From NCBI GenBank assembly GCA_024682375.1, contig JAIKZI010000072.1, positions 1 through 45,539 of the forward strand: a stretch of 45,539 bases of DNA, written 5' to 3'. A program made the position numbers and the translations under genes. Positions within the stretch are counted from its first letter, which is position 1, and each line of letters opens with the position of its first letter. Origin of the DNA: Lachnospiraceae bacterium (GTDB lineage Bacteria > Bacillota > Clostridia > Lachnospirales > Lachnospiraceae). Shown piece by piece: positions 15,960 through 23,520 of the stretch. The notes under the pieces are model-generated. The model saw only the letters and a list, made by a program, of their open reading frames with translations, was not told where the DNA came from and made no database searches.

Positions 15960-16622
15960 CTAATGGAACATGATTCGGCTTAAGTCATCGTTTGGATCTG
16001 GAATATCATTTAAATCCATACTCATAAGATAACGATAGGAGTGGAAGAGGCCGAGCTCCATAATTCCTTCCATGATGTGAGTGACATCGTCAATTGGGAT
16101 TGAAGACTCGTGAGAAAACCACCAATAGAAAACAGACATCACATTAGAAGCCAAAAGATGAAGATGCAAATCTATATGATGAATTTTTCGTTTGCTGATG
16201 ATGTCGTGGTGATCGATTTTTTCTATCATCAAGGCATGAATAGTTGCTTTCATTTCTAAATATATATTTCTATCTATTTTAGCGTTCCAAAGAATGGTAT
16301 AAATATCTTTTTGCTCTAACATGAATTGAGCAAAATTACGGAATGCCTCTGTGTATATTTCGTCTCTGATATGTTCTGAGTCAGAGAGTATGAAATCGAC
16401 ATTAATATTGTTTTTGAATTTTTCGAGTGTTCTTGAGAGAAAGTTGTCGAGAAGATCGTATTTATCTTGATAATACTTGTAAAAAGTTGATTTGTTAATC
16501 ATAGCTTCAAGACAGATCATTTCTAGAGTGATCTGACGAAATGGTGTGTTTTTTAAATAATGCAGTAGCGCATTATCTATGCTTTTTAGTGTCTTTATTA
16601 CTCTTGGATCGTTCTGGTTCAT
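15960..16622 (-). CDS. TetR-family transcriptional regulator
   Basis: The 220-residue protein has a TetR N-terminal helix-turn-helix (FRQITLEMICLEAMINKSTFYKYY, read in two parts around residues 28-52) and a helical ligand-binding domain. The frame extends upstream to 16658, but a GGTGGGGG ribosome binding site fixes the ATG at 16622. It is divergent from the thiolase/ACP operon and followed by an MBL-fold hydrolase gene. It probably binds the nested inverted repeats in the shared intergenic region and responds to an acyl compound or metabolite. The effector is unknown. Confidence 0.88.
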   Translation of the reverse strand: MNQNDPRVIKTLKSIDNALLHYLKNTPFRQITLEMICLEAMINKSTFYKYYQDKYDLLDNFLSRTLEKFKNNINVDFILSDSEHIRDEIYTEAFRNFAQFMLEQKDIYTILWNAKIDRNIYLEMKATIHALMIEKIDHHDIISKRKIHHIDLHLHLLASNVMSVFYWWFSHESSIPIDDVTHIMEGIMELGLFHSYRYLMSMDLNDIPDPNDDLSRIMFH

Positions 16623-16656
16623 AATAATCCCCCACCCTTTAAATAACTTTAAAATC

Positions 16657-16747
16657 ATTTTATAAAAAGTTTAGAAATCTTTCAATTCAAATTTAGCTTA
16701 AGCAACGTTTTTGGGAAAAAAGTTGCTTAATGAACTTTTTATAAAAT
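16657..16747. promoter_or_regulatory. Nested inverted repeats in the TetR/thiolase divergent region
   Basis: A perfect 15-bp outer repeat (ATTTTATAAAAAGTT at 16657-16671 and its complement at 16733-16747) encloses a perfect 9-bp inner repeat (TTAAGCAAC at 16698-16706, complement at 16722-16730). The inner repeat extends by five more pairs after one mismatch. This symmetry between divergent genes suggests regulator binding sites or a bidirectional promoter with mirrored elements. Confidence 0.6.
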
Positions 16748-16823
16748 TCTCGTGATAGTGCGCTTTTAATCCGACTGTTAAACTCATATCAAGAAGTTGG
16801 TAATAATCGACAATGAAAACAAG

Positions 16824-16837
16824 AATTCTCGAGAATT
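16824..16837. promoter_or_regulatory. 14-bp perfect palindrome upstream of the thiolase-like gene
   Basis: AATTCTCGAGAATT is a perfect palindrome 51 bases before the operon start. Its half AATTCTCG also occurs at 16745-16752, next to the right arm of the larger repeat. The size and symmetry fit a TetR dimer site. Which of the two elements the regulator uses is not known. Confidence 0.5.
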
Positions 16838-16888
16838 AGTTATGCACATTTTACAAGGGGCCTATATAAAGGCAAGAAAGGAAGGATT

Positions 16889-18202
16889 ATGAGCGCGGTA
16901 ATGAATCAGACAACACTTCATCCATATCAGAGAAGTGTATCAATTATCGGAGTTGGTTGTACACCATTTATGGCAACAATCGATAGTGAGGAAACTAATG
17001 GTCTTACAGAAGGGGAATTGTATGGCTATGCAGCATTAAAGGCTATGGAAGATGCTGGGATTACTCCTAAGGATGTAGATTTTTTTATCCACGGTGAAGC
17101 ATCAGCATTAAATGGATCTGATTATATTACTCCAAATGCACAGATAGCTAACTGGTTTGGAATGAAGGGAAAAGCATCTATTCATCATTCAGAAGCTTGT
17201 TGTACAGGATACCATGCATTGGAATTGGCAGTTATGATGGTTGCTTCTGGAAAGTATGATTGTGTTCTTTCTGGATGTGTTGAATTCGGAGACGCTATCG
17301 CAATCAGCAATCATCCATGGAAGAGAGAAAGAATGCAGATGGATGAGTTCTTAGCTACAACAAGATGGCTTCATGACAGAGCTTATACTCGTCCGCTTCT
17401 TTCAGGTGTTGGTATTTTCCAGGATGATACAGCTGCTTGGTATAAGAATAGATATAACCTCACAGATGAAAATATGGATGATGCTTTAATTCATATGTCT
17501 ATCAATAGTAGAAAGAATGCATCAGTTAATGACCTTTCTATTCATAAGAAGACATTTGAAGAGGAAGCAAAAGAAGCTGGATTTGATGATGTAATGGCAT
17601 ATATGAAATCAGCTTACAATCCAAGAATGGGTGAGTATCTACGTGTCAGCGGAATGGAGACAAAGTGCGACGGAGCTGCAGCTGTAATTGTGGTTCCTAC
17701 TGAACTCGCACATAAATATACAAAGAACACTCCTATCGAAGTTTTAGGAACAGGTGCAGCTATGCTTGAAGGTGGAAATCCACATGTTGAGCTTGAGAGC
17801 ACAAAAGAAGCAGTTCGACAGGTATATGAAGTAACAGGAGTTAAGCCAGAAGAACTAGATCTCTTCTATGCTAATGACTTTATTATTACTTCTCATCTTG
17901 TATCTGCTGAAATCGCTGGATATCTTCCAGAAGGTGAAGGATGGAAATACGTTTGTGAAGGAAGAACAGCTTATGACGGAGATCGTCCAATTAATACAAA
18001 TGGTGGACGTACATCATTCGGTCATGCACATGCTGCATCAGGACTTGCTGATTTATATGAAGCTGTTAATCAGTTGCGTGGAAACTGTGGAAAACACCAG
18101 GTAAAGACACATGATGGCAAAGATCTTCCAAAGACAGCTATGCTTCGTGGTTTTGGTGGTGCACAGAATGTTACAGCAACAATTATTAGAACAGTAGAGT
18201 AG
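16889..18202 (+). CDS. Thiolase-like acyltransferase (SCP-x/PhlC-type)
   Basis: The 437-residue protein belongs to the thiolase superfamily, in the SCP-x/archaeal HMG-thiolase/PhlC branch that works with a DUF35 partner. The nucleophile is C104 in EACCTG and the conserved histidine is H379 in GGRTSFGHAHAASG. The usual third motif is changed: the C-terminal cysteine region reads RGFGGAQ, with F for C, as in SCP-x members. Such enzymes form or break C-C bonds on acyl-CoA or acyl-ACP. It heads a seven-gene operon with GAAAGGAAGG before the ATG. The next gene, 11 bases on, encodes the expected DUF35 subunit. Condensation versus thiolysis cannot be told from sequence. Confidence 0.88.
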   Translation: MSAVMNQTTLHPYQRSVSIIGVGCTPFMATIDSEETNGLTEGELYGYAALKAMEDAGITPKDVDFFIHGEASALNGSDYITPNAQIANWFGMKGKASIHHSEACCTGYHALELAVMMVASGKYDCVLSGCVEFGDAIAISNHPWKRERMQMDEFLATTRWLHDRAYTRPLLSGVGIFQDDTAAWYKNRYNLTDENMDDALIHMSINSRKNASVNDLSIHKKTFEEEAKEAGFDDVMAYMKSAYNPRMGEYLRVSGMETKCDGAAAVIVVPTELAHKYTKNTPIEVLGTGAAMLEGGNPHVELESTKEAVRQVYEVTGVKPEELDLFYANDFIITSHLVSAEIAGYLPEGEGWKYVCEGRTAYDGDRPINTNGGRTSFGHAHAASGLADLYEAVNQLRGNCGKHQVKTHDGKDLPKTAMLRGFGGAQNVTATIIRTVE

Positions 18203-18213
18203 GAGGTTTTGTC

Positions 18214-18642
18214 ATGGCAGTAAAGTTGGAAAAAATTGTTAAGACATATTATGACGCACTTGAAGAGGGCAAAATTCTTGGTCGTAAATGTCCAGAGTGT
18301 GGAAATGTAGAATTTCCACCAGTATATGCATGTAATGAATGCGGTCATATGGAAACAGAATGGATTGAAATGAGTGGTAAGGCAAAGCTTCTTACAATCG
18401 TTTCGCAGGCATCACTTAATATGAAGCCACAGAATGCAAATTTAAAACCATATGCTCTTGGAATTATTGAGATGGAAGAAGGATCTCAGTTCAATGGATT
18501 GGTTCTAAATGTAAATAAGAAGAAAAAAGCAGAACTCGAAGCAAAGCTTCCAGTTGATCTAAAAGCAAAGATTATTGAAATCGAACATGAAAGAGGACCG
18601 GAATTCAACTATAAGACGGTTGTATTCGAGGTAGTTGAGTAA
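18214..18642 (+). CDS. DUF35 zinc-ribbon/OB-fold acyltransferase partner
   Basis: A 142-residue protein of the DUF35 family, with an N-terminal helix, a rubredoxin-like zinc ribbon (C26-x2-C29 and C40-x2-C43) and an OB fold. In phloroglucinol acyltransferase (PhlACB) and archaeal thiolase/HMG-CoA synthase complexes the DUF35 protein binds the CoA thioester and bridges the thiolase subunits. The gene lies 11 bases after the thiolase-like gene with a GTAGGAGG ribosome binding site, as expected for a complex. The ACP gene starts 15 bases later. The carrier it binds here could be acyl-ACP instead of acyl-CoA. Confidence 0.9.
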   Translation: MAVKLEKIVKTYYDALEEGKILGRKCPECGNVEFPPVYACNECGHMETEWIEMSGKAKLLTIVSQASLNMKPQNANLKPYALGIIEMEEGSQFNGLVLNVNKKKKAELEAKLPVDLKAKIIEIEHERGPEFNYKTVVFEVVE

Positions 18643-18657
18643 TTTAGGAGGATAAAA

Positions 18658-18897
18658 ATGAATAGAGATGAAGTTGTATCAAATATTTTAGATTATGCAT
18701 CAATGGCATATGGAAGAGATGTAAGTGAGCTTTCTGAGGACACAAGAATTAAAGAAGACTTAGGTGGTACTTCAATTCTTCTTGTAAGCCTTGTATCAAA
18801 TATTGAAAACGAATTGGATGTAATGCTTTCACTTTCTGATGCAGGTGCTTGTAAGACCTTGGGAGAAATAGCTGACAGAGTAATTGAAGAAATGTAA
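18658..18897 (+). CDS. Dedicated acyl carrier protein
   Basis: The 79-residue acidic helical protein has the ACP fold and length. The phosphopantetheine site lies in EDLGGTSILLVSLV with S39 as attachment residue. The normal D-S-L reads T-S-I, so the Asp before Ser is lost. It begins after a strong TTAGGAGG. It sits between the DUF35 gene and the phosphate acyltransferase gene, and a Sfp-type transferase is encoded in the same operon. It is therefore most likely a pathway-specific carrier for the thiolase/DUF35 complex rather than the housekeeping fatty-acid ACP. Confidence 0.88.
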   Translation: MNRDEVVSNILDYASMAYGRDVSELSEDTRIKEDLGGTSILLVSLVSNIENELDVMLSLSDAGACKTLGEIADRVIEEM

Positions 18898-18907
18898 TTG
18901 GTGGACT

Positions 18908-19909
18908 ATGAACGTATTAGAGCAGATTTACGAAAAAGCAAAAAAGAATCCAGTTAAGGTTGCTTTTCCGGAAGCAACTAATGAAAAAATGTTGCAGTCT
19001 GCTTACGAGACCGGAAAGGATGGATACATCCATCCGGTGCTCGTAGGAGATGCAAAAGAAATAGAGAGTTTCATTGAAAGTTTCGGATATGAGAAGGATG
19101 TATTTGAAATTGTTGATGTTCTAGATGAAGAGAAGAAGGAAGAAGTATGTGTGCGTTATGAAAATGCAGAAGGCACAATGCTTAAAAACAAAGCTCTACG
19201 TAGACGTCTTGAGAATCCTCTCTATTATGCAATGGCGCTTCAGGCTATAGGCGATGTCAAAGTTACATTTGCAGGAATAGATAATACAACCGGTGATGTG
19301 CTTTTGGCAGGACAGATGATGGTTGGTATGAAACCTGGAATCAGTACTATTTCAAGTATCGGACTTGCTGATATTCCAGGATTTAATGGATCAGAGGGAT
19401 CACTTCTTGCTATTGGAGATAGCGCTGTATGTACTAATCCTTCTGCAGATCAGTTGGCTGATATTGCAATTTCAGCTTGTGAAACAGTTCAGTCACTTCT
19501 CGACTGGGAACCTAGATGTGCTATGGTAAGTTATTCAACTTTGGGAAGCGGTCAGGGTGAACTTATCGACAAAGTCGTAGAAGCGGTAAAAATTGCTAAC
19601 GAGAAGAGACCTGATCTTGCAATTGATGGCGAATTTCAGTTTGATGCTGCTATCTCACCAGCTGTTGCTGAAAAGAAGGTTAAGAGAGAAAGCAAGGTAG
19701 CTGGAAAAGCAAATGTTATCATCTGGCCAGATTTAAATGTTGGAAATGTAGGGGTTAAACTTATTCAGCAGTTTGGACATGCGGATGCATATGGTCCGAT
19801 GCTTCAGGGATTTAACTCTATTGTATGTGATTGTTCTAGAGGAGCGCCTGTATCTGAAATCAAAGGAAATATTGTTATTTCAGCTGTTAGAGCTATGGGC
19901 ACAAAATAA
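18908..19909 (+). CDS. pta: Phosphate acyltransferase (Pta family)
   Basis: A 333-residue phosphate acetyl/butyryl-transferase that swaps CoA and phosphate on an acyl group. The family signatures are present: VDGEFQFDAA-like at 239-248 (here IDGEFQFDAA), AGKANV, WPDLNVGN and CSRG with S310-R311. Length and motifs are nearer acetyl-type Pta than the shorter Ptb, but pairing with butyrate kinase suggests a longer acyl group. The longest frame starts at a TTG inside the ACP gene; the ATG at 18908, behind TTGGTGG, gives a normal N-terminus. The spacing of ten bases to the ACP and eight to buk indicates one operon. Confidence 0.9.
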   Translation: MNVLEQIYEKAKKNPVKVAFPEATNEKMLQSAYETGKDGYIHPVLVGDAKEIESFIESFGYEKDVFEIVDVLDEEKKEEVCVRYENAEGTMLKNKALRRRLENPLYYAMALQAIGDVKVTFAGIDNTTGDVLLAGQMMVGMKPGISTISSIGLADIPGFNGSEGSLLAIGDSAVCTNPSADQLADIAISACETVQSLLDWEPRCAMVSYSTLGSGQGELIDKVVEAVKIANEKRPDLAIDGEFQFDAAISPAVAEKKVKRESKVAGKANVIIWPDLNVGNVGVKLIQQFGHADAYGPMLQGFNSIVCDCSRGAPVSEIKGNIVISAVRAMGTK

Positions 19910-19917
19910 GGGGGATT

Positions 19918-21027
19918 ATGAGTTACAAGGTTTTTGCTATCAATCCGGGTTCAACCTCGACAAAGATAGCATTATTCGAAGGGGAAAAATGTCTTTTTTC
20001 CAAAAACGTCTCACATGACGCAGAGGAATTAGGACGTTTTAAAGAGATAAAAGATCAGCTTCCATATAGAAGAAATATGATATTAGATTTATTGAAAGAA
20101 GATGGTATTTCGCTTTCTGGGGTTGATGTTTTCGTCGGACGAGGCGGCGGTTTGATCGCTATGGAAGGCGGTGTTTATGAAATCGATGATTTGATATATG
20201 AACATGCGCGTACTATGGCAAACGGAGTTGTACATCCAGCAAGTTTGGGACCACAGCTTGCAAAAGCTTTTGCGGATGAATTTGGAGCTAGAGCCATGGT
20301 TGTAAATCCACCTGATGTTGATGAACTTTGCGATTTGGCAAGAATGACAGGAATCAAAGGCGTGTATAGAACGGTTCATCTTCATGCATTGAATCTTAAA
20401 GAGACAGCAATCCGTCATGCTGAAAATGTTTTAGGAAAAAAATACGAGGATTGTAATTTCGTAGTTTGTCATATCGGAGGTGGAATTTCAATTTCTGCTC
20501 ATAGAAAAGGTCGCATGATTGATGGCTTTGATATCGTGGGCGGTGAAGGACCAATGGCTCCAACAAGATGTGGAAGCATCTCTGTAAGTGATCTTTTAGA
20601 TTATATGGAAAAGAATCCAGATATTTCAGCTAAAGAGGTAAGAAGATTATGTACTAGAAATGGTGGATTTGTAAGCCATGTTGGAGTTTCTGATGCAAGA
20701 GTGATCACCCAAAGGGCTTCTGAAGGGGATGAGTACTGCCAGATTTTATGGGATGCGATGATATATCAGATAGAAAAAGGAATCGGTGCTATGGCAGCCA
20801 GCCTCGGCGGTGATGCAGATGGAATTCTTCTCGGTGGAGGAATGGTACATGATGCTGGACTAGTAGCGCATATTAAAAAACAGACTGGATTCATAGCTGA
20901 TGTAACAGCATATCCGGGTGAATTTGAAATGGAAGCTATGGCAGCAGGTGCAATTCGAGTTTTAGATGGTAAGGAAAATTTGAAAAAATATACGGGAAAA
21001 AATGTTTTTCAGGGTTTTTCTTTTTAA
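19918..21027 (+). CDS. buk: Butyrate kinase
   Basis: The 369-residue protein is a member of the acetate/butyrate kinase (ASKHA) family. It has NPGSTSTK at 9-16, HPASLGP, VCHIGGGIS, the GGEGPMAPTRCG segment characteristic of butyrate kinases, and LLGGGMV near the end. It interconverts acyl-phosphate plus ADP with carboxylate plus ATP. Branched-chain fatty acid kinases are close relatives and cannot be excluded. An AAGGGGGATT ribosome binding site precedes the ATG. It follows pta by eight bases and precedes a phosphopantetheinyl transferase, an unusual neighbour for this pair. Confidence 0.93.
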   Translation: MSYKVFAINPGSTSTKIALFEGEKCLFSKNVSHDAEELGRFKEIKDQLPYRRNMILDLLKEDGISLSGVDVFVGRGGGLIAMEGGVYEIDDLIYEHARTMANGVVHPASLGPQLAKAFADEFGARAMVVNPPDVDELCDLARMTGIKGVYRTVHLHALNLKETAIRHAENVLGKKYEDCNFVVCHIGGGISISAHRKGRMIDGFDIVGGEGPMAPTRCGSISVSDLLDYMEKNPDISAKEVRRLCTRNGGFVSHVGVSDARVITQRASEGDEYCQILWDAMIYQIEKGIGAMAASLGGDADGILLGGGMVHDAGLVAHIKKQTGFIADVTAYPGEFEMEAMAAGAIRVLDGKENLKKYTGKNVFQGFSF

Positions 21028-21039
21028 GTAGGTATTAGT

Positions 21040-21729
21040 ATGGGGTTTTGCTTATATGTGATGGATGTTAGCCATTTAAAAGATGAAGATATAATTGAAA
21101 AGATGCTTTACTTCCCAAAAACAAGATTAGATAAAATTGCTTCATGCCATGGTGAAGAAAGAAGACTTAGCTTTGCAGCTGGGTTACTCCTGAATGAAGT
21201 CCTTCCTAAATATAATTTAACCGACAAAATGGTAAAGTATCAAAAAAACGGGAAACCGGTATTGGATTCAAATACAGGATTACATATAAGTATATCTCAC
21301 TCTGGAAAGATTTCTCTTCTTCTGGTTTCAACGGATGAATGTGCGGTGGATATCGAAGAGCAGAAGAGCACGATAGAGTCGATTGTGCAATCAGGGTTTA
21401 CTGAGGAAGAGAAATTTTTATATAGGATATCTAAGGAAAAAAGAGAATTCTTTTACCAGACTTGGACTAGAAAAGAGTGCCTGATGAAAGTACTAAACTT
21501 CAAATATTTGAGGGATATAGATACGCTATCTCCTGAAAGATATGTGGGGGAGGAATACAGTTTTTTAGATTATAGTAGTTATTTTCCAGGTTACTTTTGT
21601 AGTGTATTAACGAAGGGAGTTAAAGATAATGGAAAAAAAGGAAAAATTAGTTGGCTTAATACTTTTGGGCTTTTTGATTGGTCTTCTACCAACATGTTGG
21701 GGAATTATTGCAACAGGAGTTGGAATTAA
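21040..21729 (+). CDS. Sfp-type 4'-phosphopantetheinyl transferase
   Basis: The 229-residue product has the two signatures of Sfp-type transferases: AVDIEE with Mg-binding D104 and E106 after the HISISHSG segment, and W142-T-R-K145-E146-C-L-M-K150. It attaches phosphopantetheine from CoA to carrier proteins, here presumably the ACP encoded upstream. The natural domain ends near residue 192. The last roughly 33 residues are read from DNA that also encodes the start of the next gene in another frame, so the tail may be an accidental extension through a lost stop. It begins 12 bases after buk. Confidence 0.88.
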   Translation: MGFCLYVMDVSHLKDEDIIEKMLYFPKTRLDKIASCHGEERRLSFAAGLLLNEVLPKYNLTDKMVKYQKNGKPVLDSNTGLHISISHSGKISLLLVSTDECAVDIEEQKSTIESIVQSGFTEEEKFLYRISKEKREFFYQTWTRKECLMKVLNFKYLRDIDTLSPERYVGEEYSFLDYSSYFPGYFCSVLTKGVKDNGKKGKISWLNTFGLFDWSSTNMLGNYCNRSWN

Positions 21730-22141
21730 AACAGGAACAGTTGCTCTAATCGCTGCAGGAATTTTTGCCGCAAACGGAAACAAATATGAAGATGCAGTAA
21801 AAATCATCTTAGGCTTCTGGCTTGGAGATTTGTGGTCAGTTCTAACAGTTTTATTCATGGCTAACATTGGAATTAATCCTATTGCAGCAAACTTTATTGT
21901 TTTTATTCCTATGGCTATTATTGCAGTTGCTATAGGAGCAATATTGAACAAGGTTTTCTTCCTTCCATCTATTCTAGTTGGATGGGCAATCGGTCTTACA
22001 TTTATCGGTGCTCCAGGAGCAGAAATTGGTTCTTTCCCACTACAGATCGCTATTTCAGAACTAGTTGGCGTAGTAGTTGTTGGAATTGGTGTAGATGTAA
22101 TCCAGAAGTTAATGCTGAAACCTTTTGTAAAGACAAAGTAA
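21629..22141 (+). CDS. Small DUF1097-like integral membrane protein
   Basis: A 170-residue hydrophobic protein with about five membrane helices and the Gly/Ala-rich pattern of DUF1097 proteins (for example E. coli YcdZ), whose function is unknown. An AAGGGAG ribosome binding site lies before the ATG, inside the coding region of the transferase gene, and the two frames overlap by 101 bases. As the last gene of the acyl-carrier operon it could move the substrate or product across the membrane. That is inference from position. A large hairpin follows. Confidence 0.75.
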   Translation: MEKKEKLVGLILLGFLIGLLPTCWGIIATGVGIKTGTVALIAAGIFAANGNKYEDAVKIILGFWLGDLWSVLTVLFMANIGINPIAANFIVFIPMAIIAVAIGAILNKVFFLPSILVGWAIGLTFIGAPGAEIGSFPLQIAISELVGVVVVGIGVDVIQKLMLKPFVKTK

Positions 22142-22168
22142 AATATAGTGTATTAAAGTGAAATGAGG

Positions 22169-22248
22169 ACACCCCAAGCAGCGGTAGATACTTTCTATTT
22201 CGGTTCGTTTTTAGAAACGAAATAGAAAGTATCACCGGCTTGGGGTGT
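22169..22248. terminator. Large convergent hairpin
   Basis: An 80-base inverted structure pairs ACACCCCAAG (22169-22178) with CTTGGGGTGT (22239-22248). It continues, after two small bulges, through a 16-bp perfect stem (22187-22202 with 22218-22233), for about 30 pairs in all. It sits exactly between the DUF1097-like gene and the stop of the minus-strand permease gene. No long T run follows on either strand, so simple terminator function is likely but not certain. Confidence 0.6.
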
Positions 22249-23501
22249 TACTCTCTTCTTAATGCATCAATTGGATTTAGTTTAGCTGCTTTGTTGGCAG
22301 GCATGACTCCGAAGAAGATTCCGATTAATAATGAGAAGCCTAGTGCGATTAGTATCCATGGGAAGGATATTGCAAATTCGAGTGATACTGCGACTGAGAT
22401 TGCCTTTGCGAGGATTAGTCCCAGAATGATTCCTATGAGGCCACCGAGGCCTGTTAGGACAGCTGATTCTGTTAAAAACTGAATCAGGATGTCGCGGCGT
22501 TTGGCTCCGAGAGCCTTCTTTAGACCGATTTCTGCTGTTCTTTCAGTGACTGAAACTAGCATAATGTTCATAACTCCGATACCACCGACTAAAAGCGAAA
22601 GTGATGCGATAGAAACAAGCATCGCGGTTATGGCCGTGGTGAGAGTTTTGAGAGCGTTTTCGGATTCGCTTGATGAACTCGATTTGTATTCATAACCATT
22701 TGGAAGGACGCCAGAATTAAGAATAGAGGCGGCATCATTGCCAGCTGACTTCATTTGCTTCGTGTCATTTACGCTTAGGGCAACTGACATAAATGGATCG
22801 AAAGGTGCGATGATTGGCCATGCGTTAGATGAAATGAAGACATTCGAAGTGTCGGACATTCCATTATGGTTGTAGTAATCGTTTGGTGACTCGTACTCTT
22901 CGTTCTGTTCGCTTGCGCTTTGGATGACACCTACGACAGTGAAAGGCTCACCCTTTATGTCGAGCGTTTTATTTATGGCGCTTGTGCCATCGAAAATATT
23001 CTTATTTAGTGAGTCTGAAATAATGCATACCTTTTTAGGCGAGTTGTATTCATCTTTTGTGAAGTTACGTCCCTCGACAAATTTGACCTGCATAGTTTTA
23101 AAATAATCTTTATCGATGCCGATTATGTTGTCGCCATTTGGCGAGTAGTTGCCACGGTAGGTGACTTCGTTGTAGACATTTTCAGAGGAAAAAGCACTAA
23201 CATTTTTTACTGCTGGCAAATCCTTTATGTCTTTTAAAACTTGCTTTTTTAGTGGCTGCATAATACGGTTACTGTCATTTGACATTTCACCATCAGAGCC
23301 TTCGTTTGCCTCTAGAGAAACCATAGTTACATTGTTTCCGGCTCCTATCAAATTTTTCTGTAGCTTTCTCGATGTTCCCTCGACGATTGAAACGATAGCG
23401 AGGATGGAAGCAATTCCAATTATGACACCGAGCATTGTTAGAAAGGAACGCATCTTATGAGAAGATATACCCTTCAATGCTTCCTCTAAATTTTCAATCA
23501 T
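22248..23501 (-). CDS. ABC transporter permease, MacB/FtsX type
   Basis: The 417-residue protein has the MacB layout: one N-terminal membrane helix (about 18-40), a large extracytoplasmic domain (about 45-285) and three C-terminal helices. The last 120 residues carry the FtsX signature (IGLKKALGAKRRDILIQFL). It is the membrane subunit of an efflux or envelope-stress exporter, likely for peptides or drugs. The frame begins at a TTG in the ribosome binding site; GGAGGA ahead of the ATG at 23501 gives the better start. It is the last gene of a four-gene operon, 19 bases after an adaptor gene. Confidence 0.92.
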   Translation of the reverse strand: MIENLEEALKGISSHKMRSFLTMLGVIIGIASILAIVSIVEGTSRKLQKNLIGAGNNVTMVSLEANEGSDGEMSNDSNRIMQPLKKQVLKDIKDLPAVKNVSAFSSENVYNEVTYRGNYSPNGDNIIGIDKDYFKTMQVKFVEGRNFTKDEYNSPKKVCIISDSLNKNIFDGTSAINKTLDIKGEPFTVVGVIQSASEQNEEYESPNDYYNHNGMSDTSNVFISSNAWPIIAPFDPFMSVALSVNDTKQMKSAGNDAASILNSGVLPNGYEYKSSSSSESENALKTLTTAITAMLVSIASLSLLVGGIGVMNIMLVSVTERTAEIGLKKALGAKRRDILIQFLTESAVLTGLGGLIGIILGLILAKAISVAVSLEFAISFPWILIALGFSLLIGIFFGVMPANKAAKLNPIDALRRE

Positions 23502-23520
23502 TATATCCTCCAATCATGAG

